Assembly (NCBI RefSeq): GCF_040436345.1
Contig: NC_133223.1
Span: 3,411,847 to 3,475,846 of the forward strand
Reading direction: 5' to 3'
Length of the DNA stretch: 64,000 nt
Origin: Pagrus major
Taxonomy: Eukaryota; Chordata; Actinopteri; Spariformes; Sparidae
The translations under genes were made by a program, and so were the position numbers. Shown here piece by piece: positions 1 through 11,185 of this stretch (positions within the stretch are counted from its first letter, which is position 1; each line of letters begins with the position of its first letter). The notes under the pieces are model-generated. The model had not been told where the DNA came from. It did not search any database and was given only the letters and a program-made list of their open reading frames with translations.

Positions 1-28
1 GAAAAGCACAGGTGTAGATACTGACATA

Positions 29-1603
29 CAGTTGAGGCCAAAATTATGGAACATTTTCCTAAAATTCTTCTCAATGTTCGCAGCATTGTTAAAACTTGAT
101 ATAATCAAACATTCACCAGTGCTATTTAGTAGCTTTTGGTACATTTTGGAATATGAAATACATTTTTAGGCTTGCTTTATATCAAATATAGCCCCCCAAA
201 TATTTATCCCCCATGTGATTTTTTTGCTTTCAAAACACACCAATTAACCAATCAGCTTTCAAACCACACCTTTGCAGTCAATAGACTTCCTAACAACACC
301 TGAGCATTCTATCAGCATAAAAAGACTCCAAGGAACAGGGCACTTGAACACATTATTGAGAGGGACTACTTTTACTCACCATGCCAAAGACAAAGGAAAT
401 CAGTCTTGAGCTCAGAAAGAAGTTAGTGGAGGCTCATGATAAGGGGGAAGGCTATACTGCCATTTCCAAGCGTTTCACAGCGTCTAGAACTGCTGTACGT
501 TGCATCATTGCCAAGTACAAGGAGACAAATTCTGTAAGAAACAAACCTGGCCATGGTTGTAAGCGCAAGATTTTAAGAACTCTGGAGAAGAAAATAGTCA
601 GAGATGTCGGCAAGAAGCCCCAGACATCTGCCAAGATGATTGTTGCTGACCTGGCCTCTTCTGGAGTTGAGGGCAGTTGTGAGGGCTCTTCATCGTGATG
701 GGCTTCAGGGCCATCGTCCCAGAAGAACCCCTTTACTCAAAGAGCGGCACATCACAGCCAGACTGAGGTTTGCCCGTGAACATTTGAAAGGTAAAGATGA
801 GTTTTGGAAGTCTGTGCTTTGGTCTGATGAGACTAAACTGGAACTGTTTGGGCACATGGATGTTGCTTATGTTTGGCGAAGAAAGGGAAAGGCCTTCAAC
901 TCTAAGAACACAGTTAAACATGGTGGTGGGAGCATCATGCTGTGGGGCTGTTTTGCAGCCTCAGGCACAGGGAGCCTTGTTCGGGTGCATGGCATCATGA
1001 AAAAAGAAAATTATGTTGAAATTATGAGGGATAATATGCAGAAATCTGCTCGTAGTCTACCCTTAGGTCGTCGCTGGGTCTTCCAACAAGACAATGACCC
1101 AAAGCATACATCGAAATTGGTCCAACAGTTCCTGAAGGATACCAAAACCAAGGTCCTGGAGTGGCCCGCACAGAGCCCAGACCTCAATCCTATTGAGAAT
1201 CTGTGGGGGGTGCTCAAAGTGAATGTCCATGCTTGGAAACCACGCAATTTGGACCAGCTGGAACAATTTGCAATGGAAGAATGGGCCAAAATCCCTCAGG
1301 AGACCTGTGCCAACCTAGTAAAGAACTACTCTAAGAGGTTGTTGTCAGTTGTGGCTCAGAAAGGGTATACTATTGACTATTAATGGCCAGGGGGCTAATA
1401 ATTTTGGACGTCTCATTTTTGCCCTTTCTTGTTTCAACTCAGTGTATCAATAAAATTTCCCAATCAAACTTAGTGGACATTTTGTCTTTGTTATTTTGGA
1501 AACAAATACACTATAAACACTTGTTGTTAATGGTCATTTCCATGGAGAAATCAAGAGTTTTGTCTAATTTCATAAGGGGGGATAATAATTTTGGCCTCAA
1601 CTG
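29..1603 (+). mobile_element. Tc1-like DNA transposon, full length
   Basis: The element is bounded by an exact terminal inverted repeat: CAGTTGAGGCCAAAATTAT at the left end and its reverse complement at the right end. Both ends abut TA dinucleotides (27-28 and 1604-1605), the target duplication expected of the Tc1/mariner superfamily. Beyond about 20 bp the two ends diverge, though both contain a C-rich ATCCCCC stretch further in. It encloses one transposase gene on the same strand. It appears complete in structure but the transposase is frameshifted, so it is probably inactive unless helped in trans. Confidence 0.93.
381..1383 (+). pseudogene. Tc1-like DD34E transposase, frameshifted
   Basis: This is the cut-and-paste transposase of the surrounding element. 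The N-terminal part (381-698) begins MPKTKEISLELRKK and contains the paired helix-turn-helix DNA-binding region. The C-terminal part (in frame to 1383) holds the catalytic core: WSDET (first Asp), FQQDNDPKH (second Asp) and NPIENLW (Glu), with 34 residues between the second Asp and the Glu. The two halves lie in different frames and overlap near 640-698. Compared with the family layout, about four codons after DLASSGVE are missing, which points to a small deletion that shifts the frame. Apart from this break the protein is near the usual 340 residues. The stop at 1381-1383 lies about 220 bp inside the right end, as usual for Tc1. Confidence 0.92.
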
Positions 1604-1714
1604 TAAATGATAGCTAGCTTTCTTGATTTTCAGGGTCCTGGTATTGTGCATGTTGGCCCACTAAAACACTGTCATGTCTTACTTGGAAAGTTAGAACTAA
1701 ACCTTTTAATTCAT

Positions 1715-1903
1715 TGATCAGCCACAACATTAACACCACTGACGGGTGATGTGATTAACATTGAACATCTCGTTACAATGCAATGTTCTGCTGAGAATCC
1801 TTGGCTCCATCTATGTGGATGCCACTTGACATGCACCAGCTGTCCAAACACCATTGCGGACCAAGTACACCCCCTCATGGCAAAGGCATTCCCCACTGGC
1901 ACT
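1715..1903 (+). mobile_element. Remnant of a second Tc1-like family
   Basis: The segment opens with GATCAGCCACAACATTAA, the terminal-repeat type of a widespread fish Tc1 family. It then jumps to a piece resembling the middle of that family's transposase: AMFCWE near 1778, followed by a degraded V-D-T and ADQVHPF-MA-like stretch to about 1900. The 5' coding part, the catalytic C-terminus and the right end are missing. Identification rests on recalled family sequence, not a search. Confidence 0.6.
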
Positions 1904-1905
1904 TA

Positions 1906-2866
1906 CAATGCAGAATTAAAATACATTTTCCATACCATCAAAAGGTTCAGAGAATCAGGACAAACCTACACGTAAGGGGCAAGGCTGAAAACATACAATG
2001 AATGCTGTGGCCTTTGGTCCCTGAGGCTGCACTGCATGTAAAGCCCCTCTTGAGCCAGTGGTTCTTCCTGTCTAACATTCTTTGTCAAGCAGAGAATGGC
2101 CGTGTGGTTAATTGTCGGACTTAATCCATTGCCATTTCAACCAGAGTGCCGTTCTAGCAAGAGCCATGACAACGATTGCATAGATATTAGCAGAGATGGT
2201 GATGGTGGTCACATGAACATGCGGTCCTCTTGGGTATTGAGGAGCTGCAGGAGTTTATTCATGGTCAAACCATAACTGTAACCTGTACTGTACATTTACT
2301 GCCACGGGGCAACTTCACTGCTAACTTTCCCTCTGCTCTGATCAAGACCTGACTACATTGAGCACAGCCACCATGTCTCTCTCTGTCTCAACCACACACA
2401 CACTACTAGCCAAGCTTGGAGGATGATGCATGACTCCCAGATTCCACTATATACGTCATCGTGCTTTTATAGAACCAGCTTAACGTTTTAAGTTAGTTTG
2501 ACCACAAAATTAAGTGATTAATAATAAGTTTTTGTAGTAAGGGTGTGGATATTAGAGACCTACCTCCCATTGAAAATGTGTGGTGCATTATGAAGCACAA
2601 AATACGACGACGCTTGGTGGTAAAAGAAAAGGTGATTGAACACAGTGGTAAACATGCTCCTGTCACAACTGTTTTGGACGAGTTGCTTGAATCAAATTCA
2701 GAATGATTGTATATTTACAAAAACAACAACAATTATCAGTTGAACATTAAATGTATTGTCTTAGTACTGTATTCAATTGAATATAGGTTAAAAGGGATTT
2801 GCAAATCATTGCACTGTTTTTACTTACGTTTTACAGTGTCCCAACTTTTTTGGAATTGGGGTTGTA
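1906..2866 (+). mobile_element. Two broken pieces of a third Tc1/mariner-type fish repeat
   Basis: The left piece (about 1916-2055) resembles the transposase N-terminal coding region: IQRFRESGQT-like, then a basic RKGQG-like segment. The right piece (about 2541-2866) starts near the catalytic PIENVWCIMKHKIRRR segment. It continues through a stop (GTGGTAAACATG context) and ends in CCCAACTTTTTTGGAATTGG followed by GGTTGTA, the characteristic 3' end of this fish repeat. The intervening catalytic region is absent. Family assignment is from memory of fish repeats. Confidence 0.55.
2056..2540. other. Unassigned sequence between transposon pieces
   Basis: About 485 bp separate the two pieces of the third transposon. 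I see no open frame, terminal repeat or known motif here. It may be diverged internal sequence of that element or another insertion. Confidence 0.3.
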
Positions 2867-3532
2867 CTAATAACACCTGTGTATTCCCTATATGAGAAGG
2901 TTGGCTTGGCAAGTGTTGCAGCAGTCAGACCTGAGGGGTATTGCACAAAACCAAGATAAGGGATTAAGCCGGGATATGTTGGTTATCCTGGCTGAATTTA
3001 GCCTCAAGTCGGTTGCATGAAAGCAGGTCAAACTTAACCTGGCCAAGTTACTATGGTGATTTATTCTCTGCAGCTAGCCTGCTCCAGACCAGGCTAACAG
3101 CCAGGCTAAGATTAATCCTAGTGATTCACCTGTATTTCCACCGTCAATCCTGTGAGGAATTAATGTGTTTTACAGCATGTCCATGGTCTTTCTAAGTATG
3201 TTGCATCATTTTAATTATCCTGCATTAAAATATTACATATATATTGTCATTTCTCATTTCATTTAAATCTGTTGGCTGTTTGTAATTGCAACAGTCTTTT
3301 TATATTGATTCAAGTGGTAGTATTATTACTCAGGCTAAGTCTTATATTGCTATGCTAATGAAGACTGCTTGTCAAATTGCCGTTAGAGGTTTCATAAATA
3401 TGTGTTTTATTGCAGTAATTGAGATTACAATACAGAGCTGATGAAGTTGCAAAGGTGTTTTCAATGAAATCTGTTACGAGGGCAATATAGTATATATAGG
3501 TCCAACTCCCATTCACCTGTTCCCTCTTCATA

Positions 3533-4720
3533 ATGGCTTGCCCTTTTTTGGAGGATGTACTGGATGAGGAAGCTCTAATCCTCAGAAGTGCATTTAGGCA
3601 TGAAAGAGTCTTCCAGGACAGGTCAGACCCATTGGCCTTTGGAGATGACTATTTCATTGAGAGATGCAGATTCTCAGGTGATGGACTAAGATATTCATGT
3701 AGGCTGCTGGGTCCAGAAATACAGCACCAGACGGCACGAAGCCATGCTCTCACTATACCGCAGATGGTCTGTGTTACATTGAGATTTTTTGCAAGTCGGA
3801 GCTTCCTTTATTCTGTTGGGGATGCAGAGAACCTCAATAAAAGGAACCATTTGCCGCACAATAAGATGTGTTCGTCTGGCGCTGAAGTCATTCATCAACA
3901 TATTCATCACCTTCCCTGGCCACAGAAGACCCCTCTACATCAAGGAGGAGTTTTACAAGATTGCAGGTAACCTCAATTTCAACGTGCAACCATTAGTTTC
4001 TAATTTGATCAGTCACAGTTGGATACTCGCTATTTTTTGTTACAGCTTTCCCTAACATCATTGGTGCAGTGGATTGCACACACACACATCAGGATCAAAC
4101 GCCCCTCAGGAGAACATGAGGGAGATTACATTAACAGGAAATCCTTCCACAGCATCAATGTTCAGGTAAGAGTGATTTGTGGTTACTATGACCTACATAA
4201 ATTAATTCTGTGCATTAAATGACCTTAATAGGTTACAACTTAGCAATTCAGATGATCTGTGATGCTGACTGCCTTGTCAGCAATTTAGAGGCAAAGTGGC
4301 CTGGCTCAGTGCATGACTCCAGAGTCTTTTGGGCTAGTCCAATTTACGAGAGACTTTCACAAGGTAAGCCACACATTTTATTTGTACTGTAAGCACCTTG
4401 GACATCATGAGTGTTTAACTCTGCCGTGTAGTTTCCTAAATGATATCTTGTATTATCAGGTGAATTCTCTTGTGTGCTGCTGGGAGACAAAGGCTACGCC
4501 TGTGAGTCATTCCTCTTGACTCCCCTTGCGGACCCCCAAACCCCACCACAGCAGGCCTACAACCATGCACACAGCAAGACAAGCTTGAATCAAGATGACC
4601 TTCGGCCTTCTGAAATCTCGGTTTCAGTGCCTGCACCACCTGAGGGTTTCCCCGGACAGGGCCTGTGATGTCATTGCTGCATGCGTAATACTGCATAACA
4701 TTGTAGGCCTAAGAAAGGAG
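3533..4720 (+). pseudogene. HARBI1-like Harbinger transposase nuclease, multi-exon, broken
   Basis: Exon 1 begins MACPFLEDVLDEEALILR and runs through RFFASRSFLYSVGDAENLNK. A small insertion near 3840 then shifts the frame; the expected continuation (TICRTIRCVRLALKS, then FPGHRRPLYIKEEFYKIAG) is in another frame to about 3967, followed by a GTAACC donor. Later exons are visible at about 4045-4165 (FPNIIGAVDCTH, first catalytic Asp; then IKRPSGEHEGDYINRKSF), about 4243-4362 (MICDADCLVSNLEAKWPGSVHDSRVF, second Asp) and from about 4460 (LLGDKGYACESFLLTP, AYNHAHSKT, then FGLLKSRFQCLHHL in a shifted frame). The segment that should carry the catalytic Glu before TFGLLKSR is disrupted. In the family this nuclease acts with the Myb-like protein encoded on the opposite strand. 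Confidence 0.85.
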
Positions 4721-4963
4721 AGCCCCCCCCCACCCCCGAGTGGCTGTTGATGTTGACTGGAAAAATGCTCCCATCTTCCCAGACAACATTAATGGCAGAC
4801 TCGTCAGGGAGCAATATATTGCGAGTTTTTTCACTTAATTTTTGGATTTAACTTATCTTTAGTTAATAAAAGATCTTAAATGTTACTTTTTGCTGTGTGT
4901 GTGTGCATTTTGTTTAGCATTGGTGGTTATCTTTTAATTCTACTTCACATTCATGAAAATCTT

Positions 4964-6534
4964 CTAGTTGAATTTTTTTTTTTTTATTTGGCAGTCCTCA
5001 TTTGTCTTGGTTGCTTGGATCCTGGAATAGAGAGAGCTAAAGCAACAAAGATTAAAACACTGTATTGCAGTTATGGTTACTGTGTGCACTGAAATACTCA
5101 CTTCTCTTTCTAGTTTCTGGATTTCCAGGTCCAGTTTCCTGAGTGTCCGGTGTTTAATCTCAAGATCCAGATCCATTTCTTGGAGCCTTCTCTTCTTGAG
5201 TTTGATTTTAACGTCTGCCAGCTCTATCTGCCTCTCCAGGTGCTTTGCGTATAGTCTTCTGACAGTTTGTGAAGTCTGTAAAAGAAATGTCGATTAGCAC
5301 AGCAGGATTTGTGCATAATGTAGATTTACTTTAGCCAATACTCACAATGTTACCAGGCTGCTTAGGAGACTGTGCAGCATCTGGGTCCTGTTACACATAT
5401 TTTCTATTAGCACCACATCACTGACTTCATATCCTTTATGGACTAAATAAGCAGGATATTTCCATAAAATTTACATACCTCAAGCCTTCTGGAGTCTAGT
5501 GACACAGTCTCCTCATCTGCAGAAGTGCATTCTGCAGCTGCAGATGTGCCTTCCCCCTGCCATATACATACATGTATTGAGAGAACTTGAATTAAGATTT
5601 CACAGGACATACCAAGCCTGTGATTTCAATACAATGTACTAACCGGATCATCTTCTGGTGGCTCCAAAAGTGTAAGTGTGTTCCCAGACACTGCAAGGAA
5701 ATCCAAAGTCAGACAGTATAATATATTTATTTGATTGTGTTCCATGTGCAGTAGTACTGCAATATGTACCTTGTATGAAGCGGACAGTTTCTGTGGCTGG
5801 GACAGAGTCTGTTACTGTCCCTCCCTGGATCCCCTCCATCACTGGCCTCCCTTTATTTAAATGGAGTGCCAGCTCCTCCGCTGGGGTCATATCCTGGCTT
5901 GATGGGCCGCCCCCCGTGCCAGTTCTATGGGCTTTTTTTTTTTTTAACTGCTACAATCATACAGACATTCAACATGTCAGCAGACACCTAATCTATTCAC
6001 CTCATTTGTTCACTTTTATCTACTTTAAAGTCACTTACCAGCCTGCAAAATGTTCTTGTATTTAATTTTAACTTGCTGCCAGGTCCCTTTATGGCCAGAC
6101 AAGTTTGTTCTTTATGAAGGATAGAAAGATAAAATAGATAAAAACATAACATGAGAAAAATAGATTAAATGACACATTGTGGATAATTGTTTGCACTTAA
6201 TCATACTCTACATTTCCTGAGTAACATGCACCTCTACTTGCCACATTTAAAGCAAAGTGTACAACAGTTGATTAGTGGACTTGAAAAGTAACTCCTTTAG
6301 TCCTTTAATTGTAGCCTAATAATGACAGTTCCAGTGGAGCACTGTTTATTAACTGTACAGTTTTGGACTACTTACGCATTAAGCCGGTCCGCTATTGTCT
6401 GCCAGGCTTTCTTTCTTTAATTATGGCATTGGTATTGGTATTGCCTTTCTTATGATATCTTTCACCTCTTCATAGAACTCCATCAGGAGCTGTTGTTCAG
6501 TGGCCGTGAAATATGAAGCGCGACTCTTATCCAT
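4964..6534 (-). pseudogene. Harbinger Myb/SANT-like accessory protein, multi-exon
   Basis: Read on the - strand, the start is MDKSRASYFTATEQQLLMEFYEEVKD (ATG at 6534-6532). A likely one-base frame change near 6430 follows, then IKERKAWQTIADRLNA ending at a GTAAGT donor (about 6374). Next comes a short exon with NLSGHKGTWQQVKIKYKN (about 6042-6110). Together these form the tri-helical Myb/SANT-like domain that recognises transposon ends. A further exon (about 5772-5940) contains MTPAEELALHLNKGRP. Small acidic exons follow near 5640-5690, 5480-5560 and 5345-5385. The last visible exon (about 5098-5278) is a long charged coiled coil (RRLYAKHLERQIELADVK onward). Family members partner with the nuclease and bring it to DNA. 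Exon borders are read by eye. One frame break makes a pseudogene likely, but a sequencing slip cannot be excluded. Confidence 0.75.
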
Positions 6535-7338
6535 GTTCCCATCGTGATTCTGTGAGCGATCGCGAGCTCTATTTAAGTATGCCGTGAACACGCACTTATC
6601 CCAACTATCTACACCTGGCTTGACATAGCTGCGCCTTTTCATCCTGGCTCGGCAAACGTGCAACCAATTAAGCCAGGATGCGCCGAGCAGACTTGGTCAA
6701 GCCGCGCTTGCTCAATCATCCTGGATTTCTTTATTCTACTTTTGTGCAATACCCCTCAGATGTGCAACCAAAATATGGTAAGATGTGCACTGAACTTTTA
6801 AGTGACATCATTTTTTATCTAGTGACTCATTCTGGCTAAGTGAGGGTAAAATGATAAATGAAACCTGACCTGTATTTCATGTCTATAGATGGACGACTCT
6901 TTGGCTTTCTCTGGGGTTTTTTTAGGCAGTAAGAAAAAAAACAGGTGTTACATATCTTTCATCCTTCATGAAAACCATGTTTACCCCAGTTTTGGGAGGT
7001 TTTTGACGTTACTCTTGAAAGGTCACATGGTCTCTAATGTGCTGAGTAGGTTTCATAAGCACAGAGCCAGTGACACCCATTAAAACCCTGTTGTATAATT
7101 TCTGTCATTTTGAAAATAAGGTTTTAGGGACATTCACGTCGGGTGAACCCAGCTATAGTGAACACATTTAGCTCTCTGGCGAAAAATGGAGCTTTGACAG
7201 TATGGTTATCTTACTCAACAAATCGTATTGATCGCCCCTTTCATCATGTCACACCAATAATAGCATGCTGATCTCCTCATCCATTTCAACATAATGTATT
7301 TCTGATTTTTTTTCTGAAGTTTTATGTCCAACTTCATG

Positions 7339-7339
<1 letters not shown>

Positions 7340-7376
<37 letters not shown>
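7340..7376. repeat. (GT)n microsatellite
   Basis: Uninterrupted GT dinucleotides of about 18 units. Confidence 0.98.
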
Positions 7377-7377
<1 letters not shown>

Positions 7378-7569
7378 GGTAGGGTGTAATCTGTGTGTTT
7401 CTAAGTTACCACTCTGCCCCAGTGGTTTGATCAGAGCCTCACTTTACTTCTATAATCCTGCCAACCGCCCATCTCCATCCATCCCTCCCTCTATCCAGGG
7501 GATTTGACTGCCATTAAGAGATGGCTTTTTGATATGTGTGAGTGAGTGTGTGTTTGTGTGTGTATGACG

Positions 7570-7570
<1 letters not shown>

Positions 7571-7634
<64 letters not shown>
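7571..7634. repeat. (CA)n microsatellite
   Basis: Uninterrupted CA dinucleotides of about 32 units. They sit 195 bp after the opposite-phase (GT)n tract, so the two could pair as a large hairpin. Confidence 0.98.
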
Positions 7635-7636
<2 letters not shown>

Positions 7637-8739
7637 CAGAGTGAAGGGGGAAGAGTGAAGTGTAACAACACAACCACATACACTAGCTGGAGGACTGTGT
7701 CAGGCAGAAGCATCTAGCAAGCAGCTTGCTTTGTTAGACAGTAGAAGGCTCCCTGTGCAGACTGATATGGGATGGACAGGATGGACACATACACGTATAT
7801 TTGGACAGTGACCTTTAACACACATGGATGCAACCATCTGGGAAGATCTACAGGTATGTCACTACCATTTCTGCATGTTAATGTTGAATCTTAAATTTCT
7901 GCCAGCTGGTCTTTCTGTCTGCTCAGCTCAACAGTTGTGATATATTGTAAATAAGCATCCACAAAGATTATATAAGATCGAAACTCTTTGTGATTCTCTG
8001 TTATTACCAGTCAAAAAAGCTAAAACTATGTCCTTGAAACTAGATCACGTATGGACTTCCAACAACTGGTTTTGTTACATATTATAATTCATAATAGTTC
8101 ATCATTAAGTCCTGCTGTGCTCCTTTTATGCCATTTCAGGTCTCCGTTAATCCTGGCATATCCCAGATGAGAGACTACAGTAATGACTGTCATCACTTTC
8201 ACTGGTCAGTTTCAATCCCTTCACTCCTCTACTGTTTTTTCCTCCTCCTCAGCTGTAAAAATGGTCTCACAACCTAGACTAGCTTGGTCAAAGAAATGTT
8301 TCCTCACACTGTGAATCCTCATTATAAAATAATCATGTCCTAACTCAGGTTGGTTTACTCCTTAACATACATATCTCTTTTAATGAACCATCCAGAATTT
8401 TGGGTTTGCCTTCATCAAAAACCTTTCATCTATGAGGACTGATTGACTGATTGATTGATCAGACTAAAAGGCAAGACCGAACTCAAGCTAATGTGAACTG
8501 GATCGAGGGTGAAATCCCAGGCACGGACAATACCTATTGTTGTGGGGCTAATCTCTGATGTAAGCTGCTCTTTCTTAATCACATCATCGATTCACCAGCA
8601 GCTGGCAAAGAGACAGTTTAGCCCTCAACCTGCCATTCAACGTGACTTAAAAATCAAATCATAACTCCACTAGTGTCCTTGTTGCTGCACAAATCATAGC
8701 GAGCATCTAGTCTTGGGAAACAGAGTAACCGATTTGCAT

Positions 8740-8780
8740 GTTGTTGTTGTTGTTGTTGTTGTTGTTTTGTTGTTTTTGTT
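8740..8780. repeat. (GTT)n microsatellite
   Basis: About nine clean GTT units followed by degenerate T-rich copies. Confidence 0.95.
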
Positions 8781-9055
8781 TTTTTTGTGCTTTATGCTGC
8801 AGATATGATTTGGAGATTAACAAAAGTCTACACTGAGGAGGTCAAATCTTTTTTGCAGAATATGTGTAATTTGTATTTATCTGAAGTGGGATGCCTGCAT
8901 GACCAGTGGAATAAACTAAATTGAAACATCTGACATAAACAACATTATCAGAAGGTCCATTAATCAGCTGAAGGAGAGCATTTAATGATATCACTGACTG
9001 AAATGTTTTTCACAGCAGACATTACGACTTGTCAAACACAGGTGTCACTACAACT

Positions 9056-10189
9056 ACACTGCTCAAAAAAATTAAGGGAACACTTTAATCACACATCATA
9101 TCTTGATGAATGAATAATTCAAGTTGAAAATCTTTACTGATGTATGTTGTATAATTTTTGAGAACAAAATGACGTAACAACGGTCAATGGAAACCAAAAT
9201 CCTCAACCCATTGAGGGCTGGATTCAAAATCTCACCGAAAAATCAAAGTAAAAAAAATTAAATCATAGGCTGATCCAACTTGTGTCAACTTGGGCCAGTC
9301 AATGGCATCAATGCCTTCGTCATCCAGGAACTGAGTACACACTCTGGCCACACGAGGCCAGGCAGTGTCCTTGCACCAGGAGGAACCCAGGGCCCACTGC
9401 ACCAGCGTAAGGTCTGACAATCGCTCTGAGGATTTCATCTGGGTACTTAACAGCAGTCAGGGTACCGTTGACTATGACATGGTAGAATCAGTCTGTGCGA
9501 CCCTCCAAGGATATGTGTCCCCAGACCATCACTGACCCACTGCCAAACTGGTCATGCTGCATGATGGCAACATAGCGTTCATGACGGTGTCTCCAGATTC
9601 TTTTGCGCCTGTTACAAGTGCTCAGTGTGAACCTGCTGTCATCTGTGGAGAAAACAGGGCACCAATGGTGGACCTGCCAATTCTGGTGTTCTCTTGCAAA
9701 TGCCAATTGAGCTGCACGGGGCTGGGTTGTGAGCACCAGTCCCATTAGAGGACGTCGGGCCCTCATGCAACCCTCATGGAATCTGTTTCTGACAGTTTGG
9801 TCAGTGTTCCTCCTGTTCCTCCTTGCACAAAGGAGCAGATACCGGTCCTGCTGCTGAGTTGATGCCCTTCTACGGCCCCGTCCAGCTCTTCTCGTGTACC
9901 GGCTGATTTCCTGGTATCTCCTCCATGATCTTGAGACTGTGCTGGGAGACACAGCAAACCTTCTTGTGACCGCACGTATGGATGTGCCATCCTGGAGGAG
10001 CTGGACTATCTGTGCAACCGGATTGGACAGCAGGTACCGCCTCATGCTACTAGTAGTTTCATTTGTACCAAAGCAGTTGAAAACTGATTAACAATCGCTT
10101 GTGCTTCCTAAATGGACAGATTGACATCCCTGAAGTTTAACTGACTTGGTGTTTATACTGTGACGATTAAGTGTTTTTTTTAGCAGTGT
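9056..10189 (-). mobile_element. Internally deleted Tc1-like transposon (third distinguishable Tc1 type with coding remains)
   Basis: Left end ACACTGCTCAAAAAAATTAA and right end TTTTAGCAGTGT form the degenerate inverted repeat of a common fish Tc1-type family. The left end follows CT-A; the right flank is TTC, so the TA duplication is eroded. The transposase lies on the - strand and has lost its 3' coding part, which makes the copy non-autonomous. Confidence 0.8.
9232..10045 (-). pseudogene. Tc1-like transposase, C-terminally deleted
   Basis: The protein starts MRRYLLSNPVAQIVQLLQDG at 10045. The helix-turn-helix region (TSIRAVTRRFAVSPSTVSR) and a basic linker (RRAGRGRRRAS) are intact. The first part of the catalytic core is present (FSTDDSRF with the first Asp; GSVMVWGHISLEGRTD). 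The frame then breaks near 9488. A second piece (to 9232) holds the region around the second Asp in degraded form (KDTAWPRVARVCTQFLDDEGIDAIDWP). After IDWP it jumps directly into 3' untranslated sequence. The SPDLNPIE segment with the catalytic Glu is deleted, so no active enzyme can be made. Confidence 0.85.
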
Positions 10190-10970
10190 TCTACTACTTA
10201 TACCAGCTGTGTTTGTCCTGCTACGACTAGTCAAAAGTCTGCTGAAGAAGACTGCTTGATAAAACTGATTAATTTAATCAACAAGAAGAGCTAAACATGT
10301 AAACATGGTGGTTCTTATCGAGTGAAATTGGCAGTCAAATACAACATACAAATATGTCTTTGTCAGTGAAAGGCTTGAGTTTTGGCAGTGGGTCAACTTT
10401 AAAGACATTGGTTCTATACAGGAATATAGTTTTTAAAATTCCTTAATTTTATCTAAATTTTCGCTAAGCTCTCTCCTCTCAATAAACTAAAAAGTGCTGT
10501 CAACAAAGATTGAACTCCTCCCATTTTGGTTTTTCTGCATGAATGCACAACCTTATATTGAGGTACTCAAGAGAAAGACACTATCATCATTGAGCCATGA
10601 TTCTGATAGATTGGGTTTGATGTTAATACTTTTTGGCTAGTTTAAGTGGAGAGTTGACACTAAACTATTAGAACTAATAGAAACTACTTATGAACACTGA
10701 AGTCCTCTTCAGTGTAATACTTGCTAAGATCTTGGGGCTTTCTTTAGTTGAGTAAGTTTATATCTGCATCAATGTACATCATATCTTTTCTGTCATTTAG
10801 TTTCTGTGAATAATTGGCCAAGTCGTTGATTGAAATAGAACTCGACTCATTTACATTACACATGAAAGCTTCACAAAACTACCCGTAATAATATATTCAG
10901 TGGTGATCTGTGACATTTGTAACATTAGACAGACAAGATTAATGATAGCTGGGGAGATTTAACCCAATCG

Positions 10971-11185
10971 GGGAGGGTGCACAACTAGTTGATCATATTT
11001 CAGCAAGGCAATGTTCCCCTTCTTCCTCTCCTGTCTCTGGGTTGCGGTAGAAGTTCCTTGCATTTCATGCAAACATAATTAAAAAAGTCCTCATTGATGA
11101 AGATGTTAGTGCCTTTAGAAGACTTGGATCTCTTCAAAATTTCCTCCCTGTCTTAGTATCGAAGCAATTTAACTACAATGGATCT
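10971..11185 (-). pseudogene. L1-type LINE ORF1 protein fragment
   Basis: On the - strand the translation gives IVVKLLRY, a stop, DREEILKRSK, then KGTNIFINEDF, and after a frameshift NIALLKYDQLVVHPP. This spacing and wording match the C-terminal domain of L1 ORF1 proteins (RYKDRE...I-DF...Y-KL-V-PP). No other part of the LINE is evident nearby, and it carries at least one stop and one frameshift. Confidence 0.65.

Larger units (their letters stand above)
2931..6759 (+). mobile_element. Harbinger (PIF/Harbinger) DNA transposon with both genes
   Basis: The ends are a 20-bp perfect inverted repeat, CTGAGGGGTATTGCACAAAA at 2931-2950 and its complement at 6740-6759. Similarity beyond that is weak; both ends share a GGTTGCA block further in. 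Inside are the two genes that define autonomous Harbingers: a HARBI1-like DDE nuclease on the + strand (from 3533) and a Myb/SANT-like DNA-binding protein on the - strand (starting near 6534), convergently arranged. I cannot resolve the usual 3-bp target duplication. The nuclease carries frameshifts, so this copy is probably dead, but its architecture is complete. Confidence 0.9.
6760..9055. other. Non-coding sequence upstream of nyx
   Basis: About 2.3 kb without a credible protein-coding gene. It contains three microsatellites (listed separately). A possible untranslated first exon of nyx ends at about 7852, where CTACAG is followed by GTATGT; this is only a donor-like match and cannot be confirmed from sequence alone. 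Confidence 0.4.

Noticed and set aside
7450..7713. Cys-Val repeat frames
   Set aside because: Translation of a (CA)n/(GT)n microsatellite; the same holds for frames at 36362-36698.
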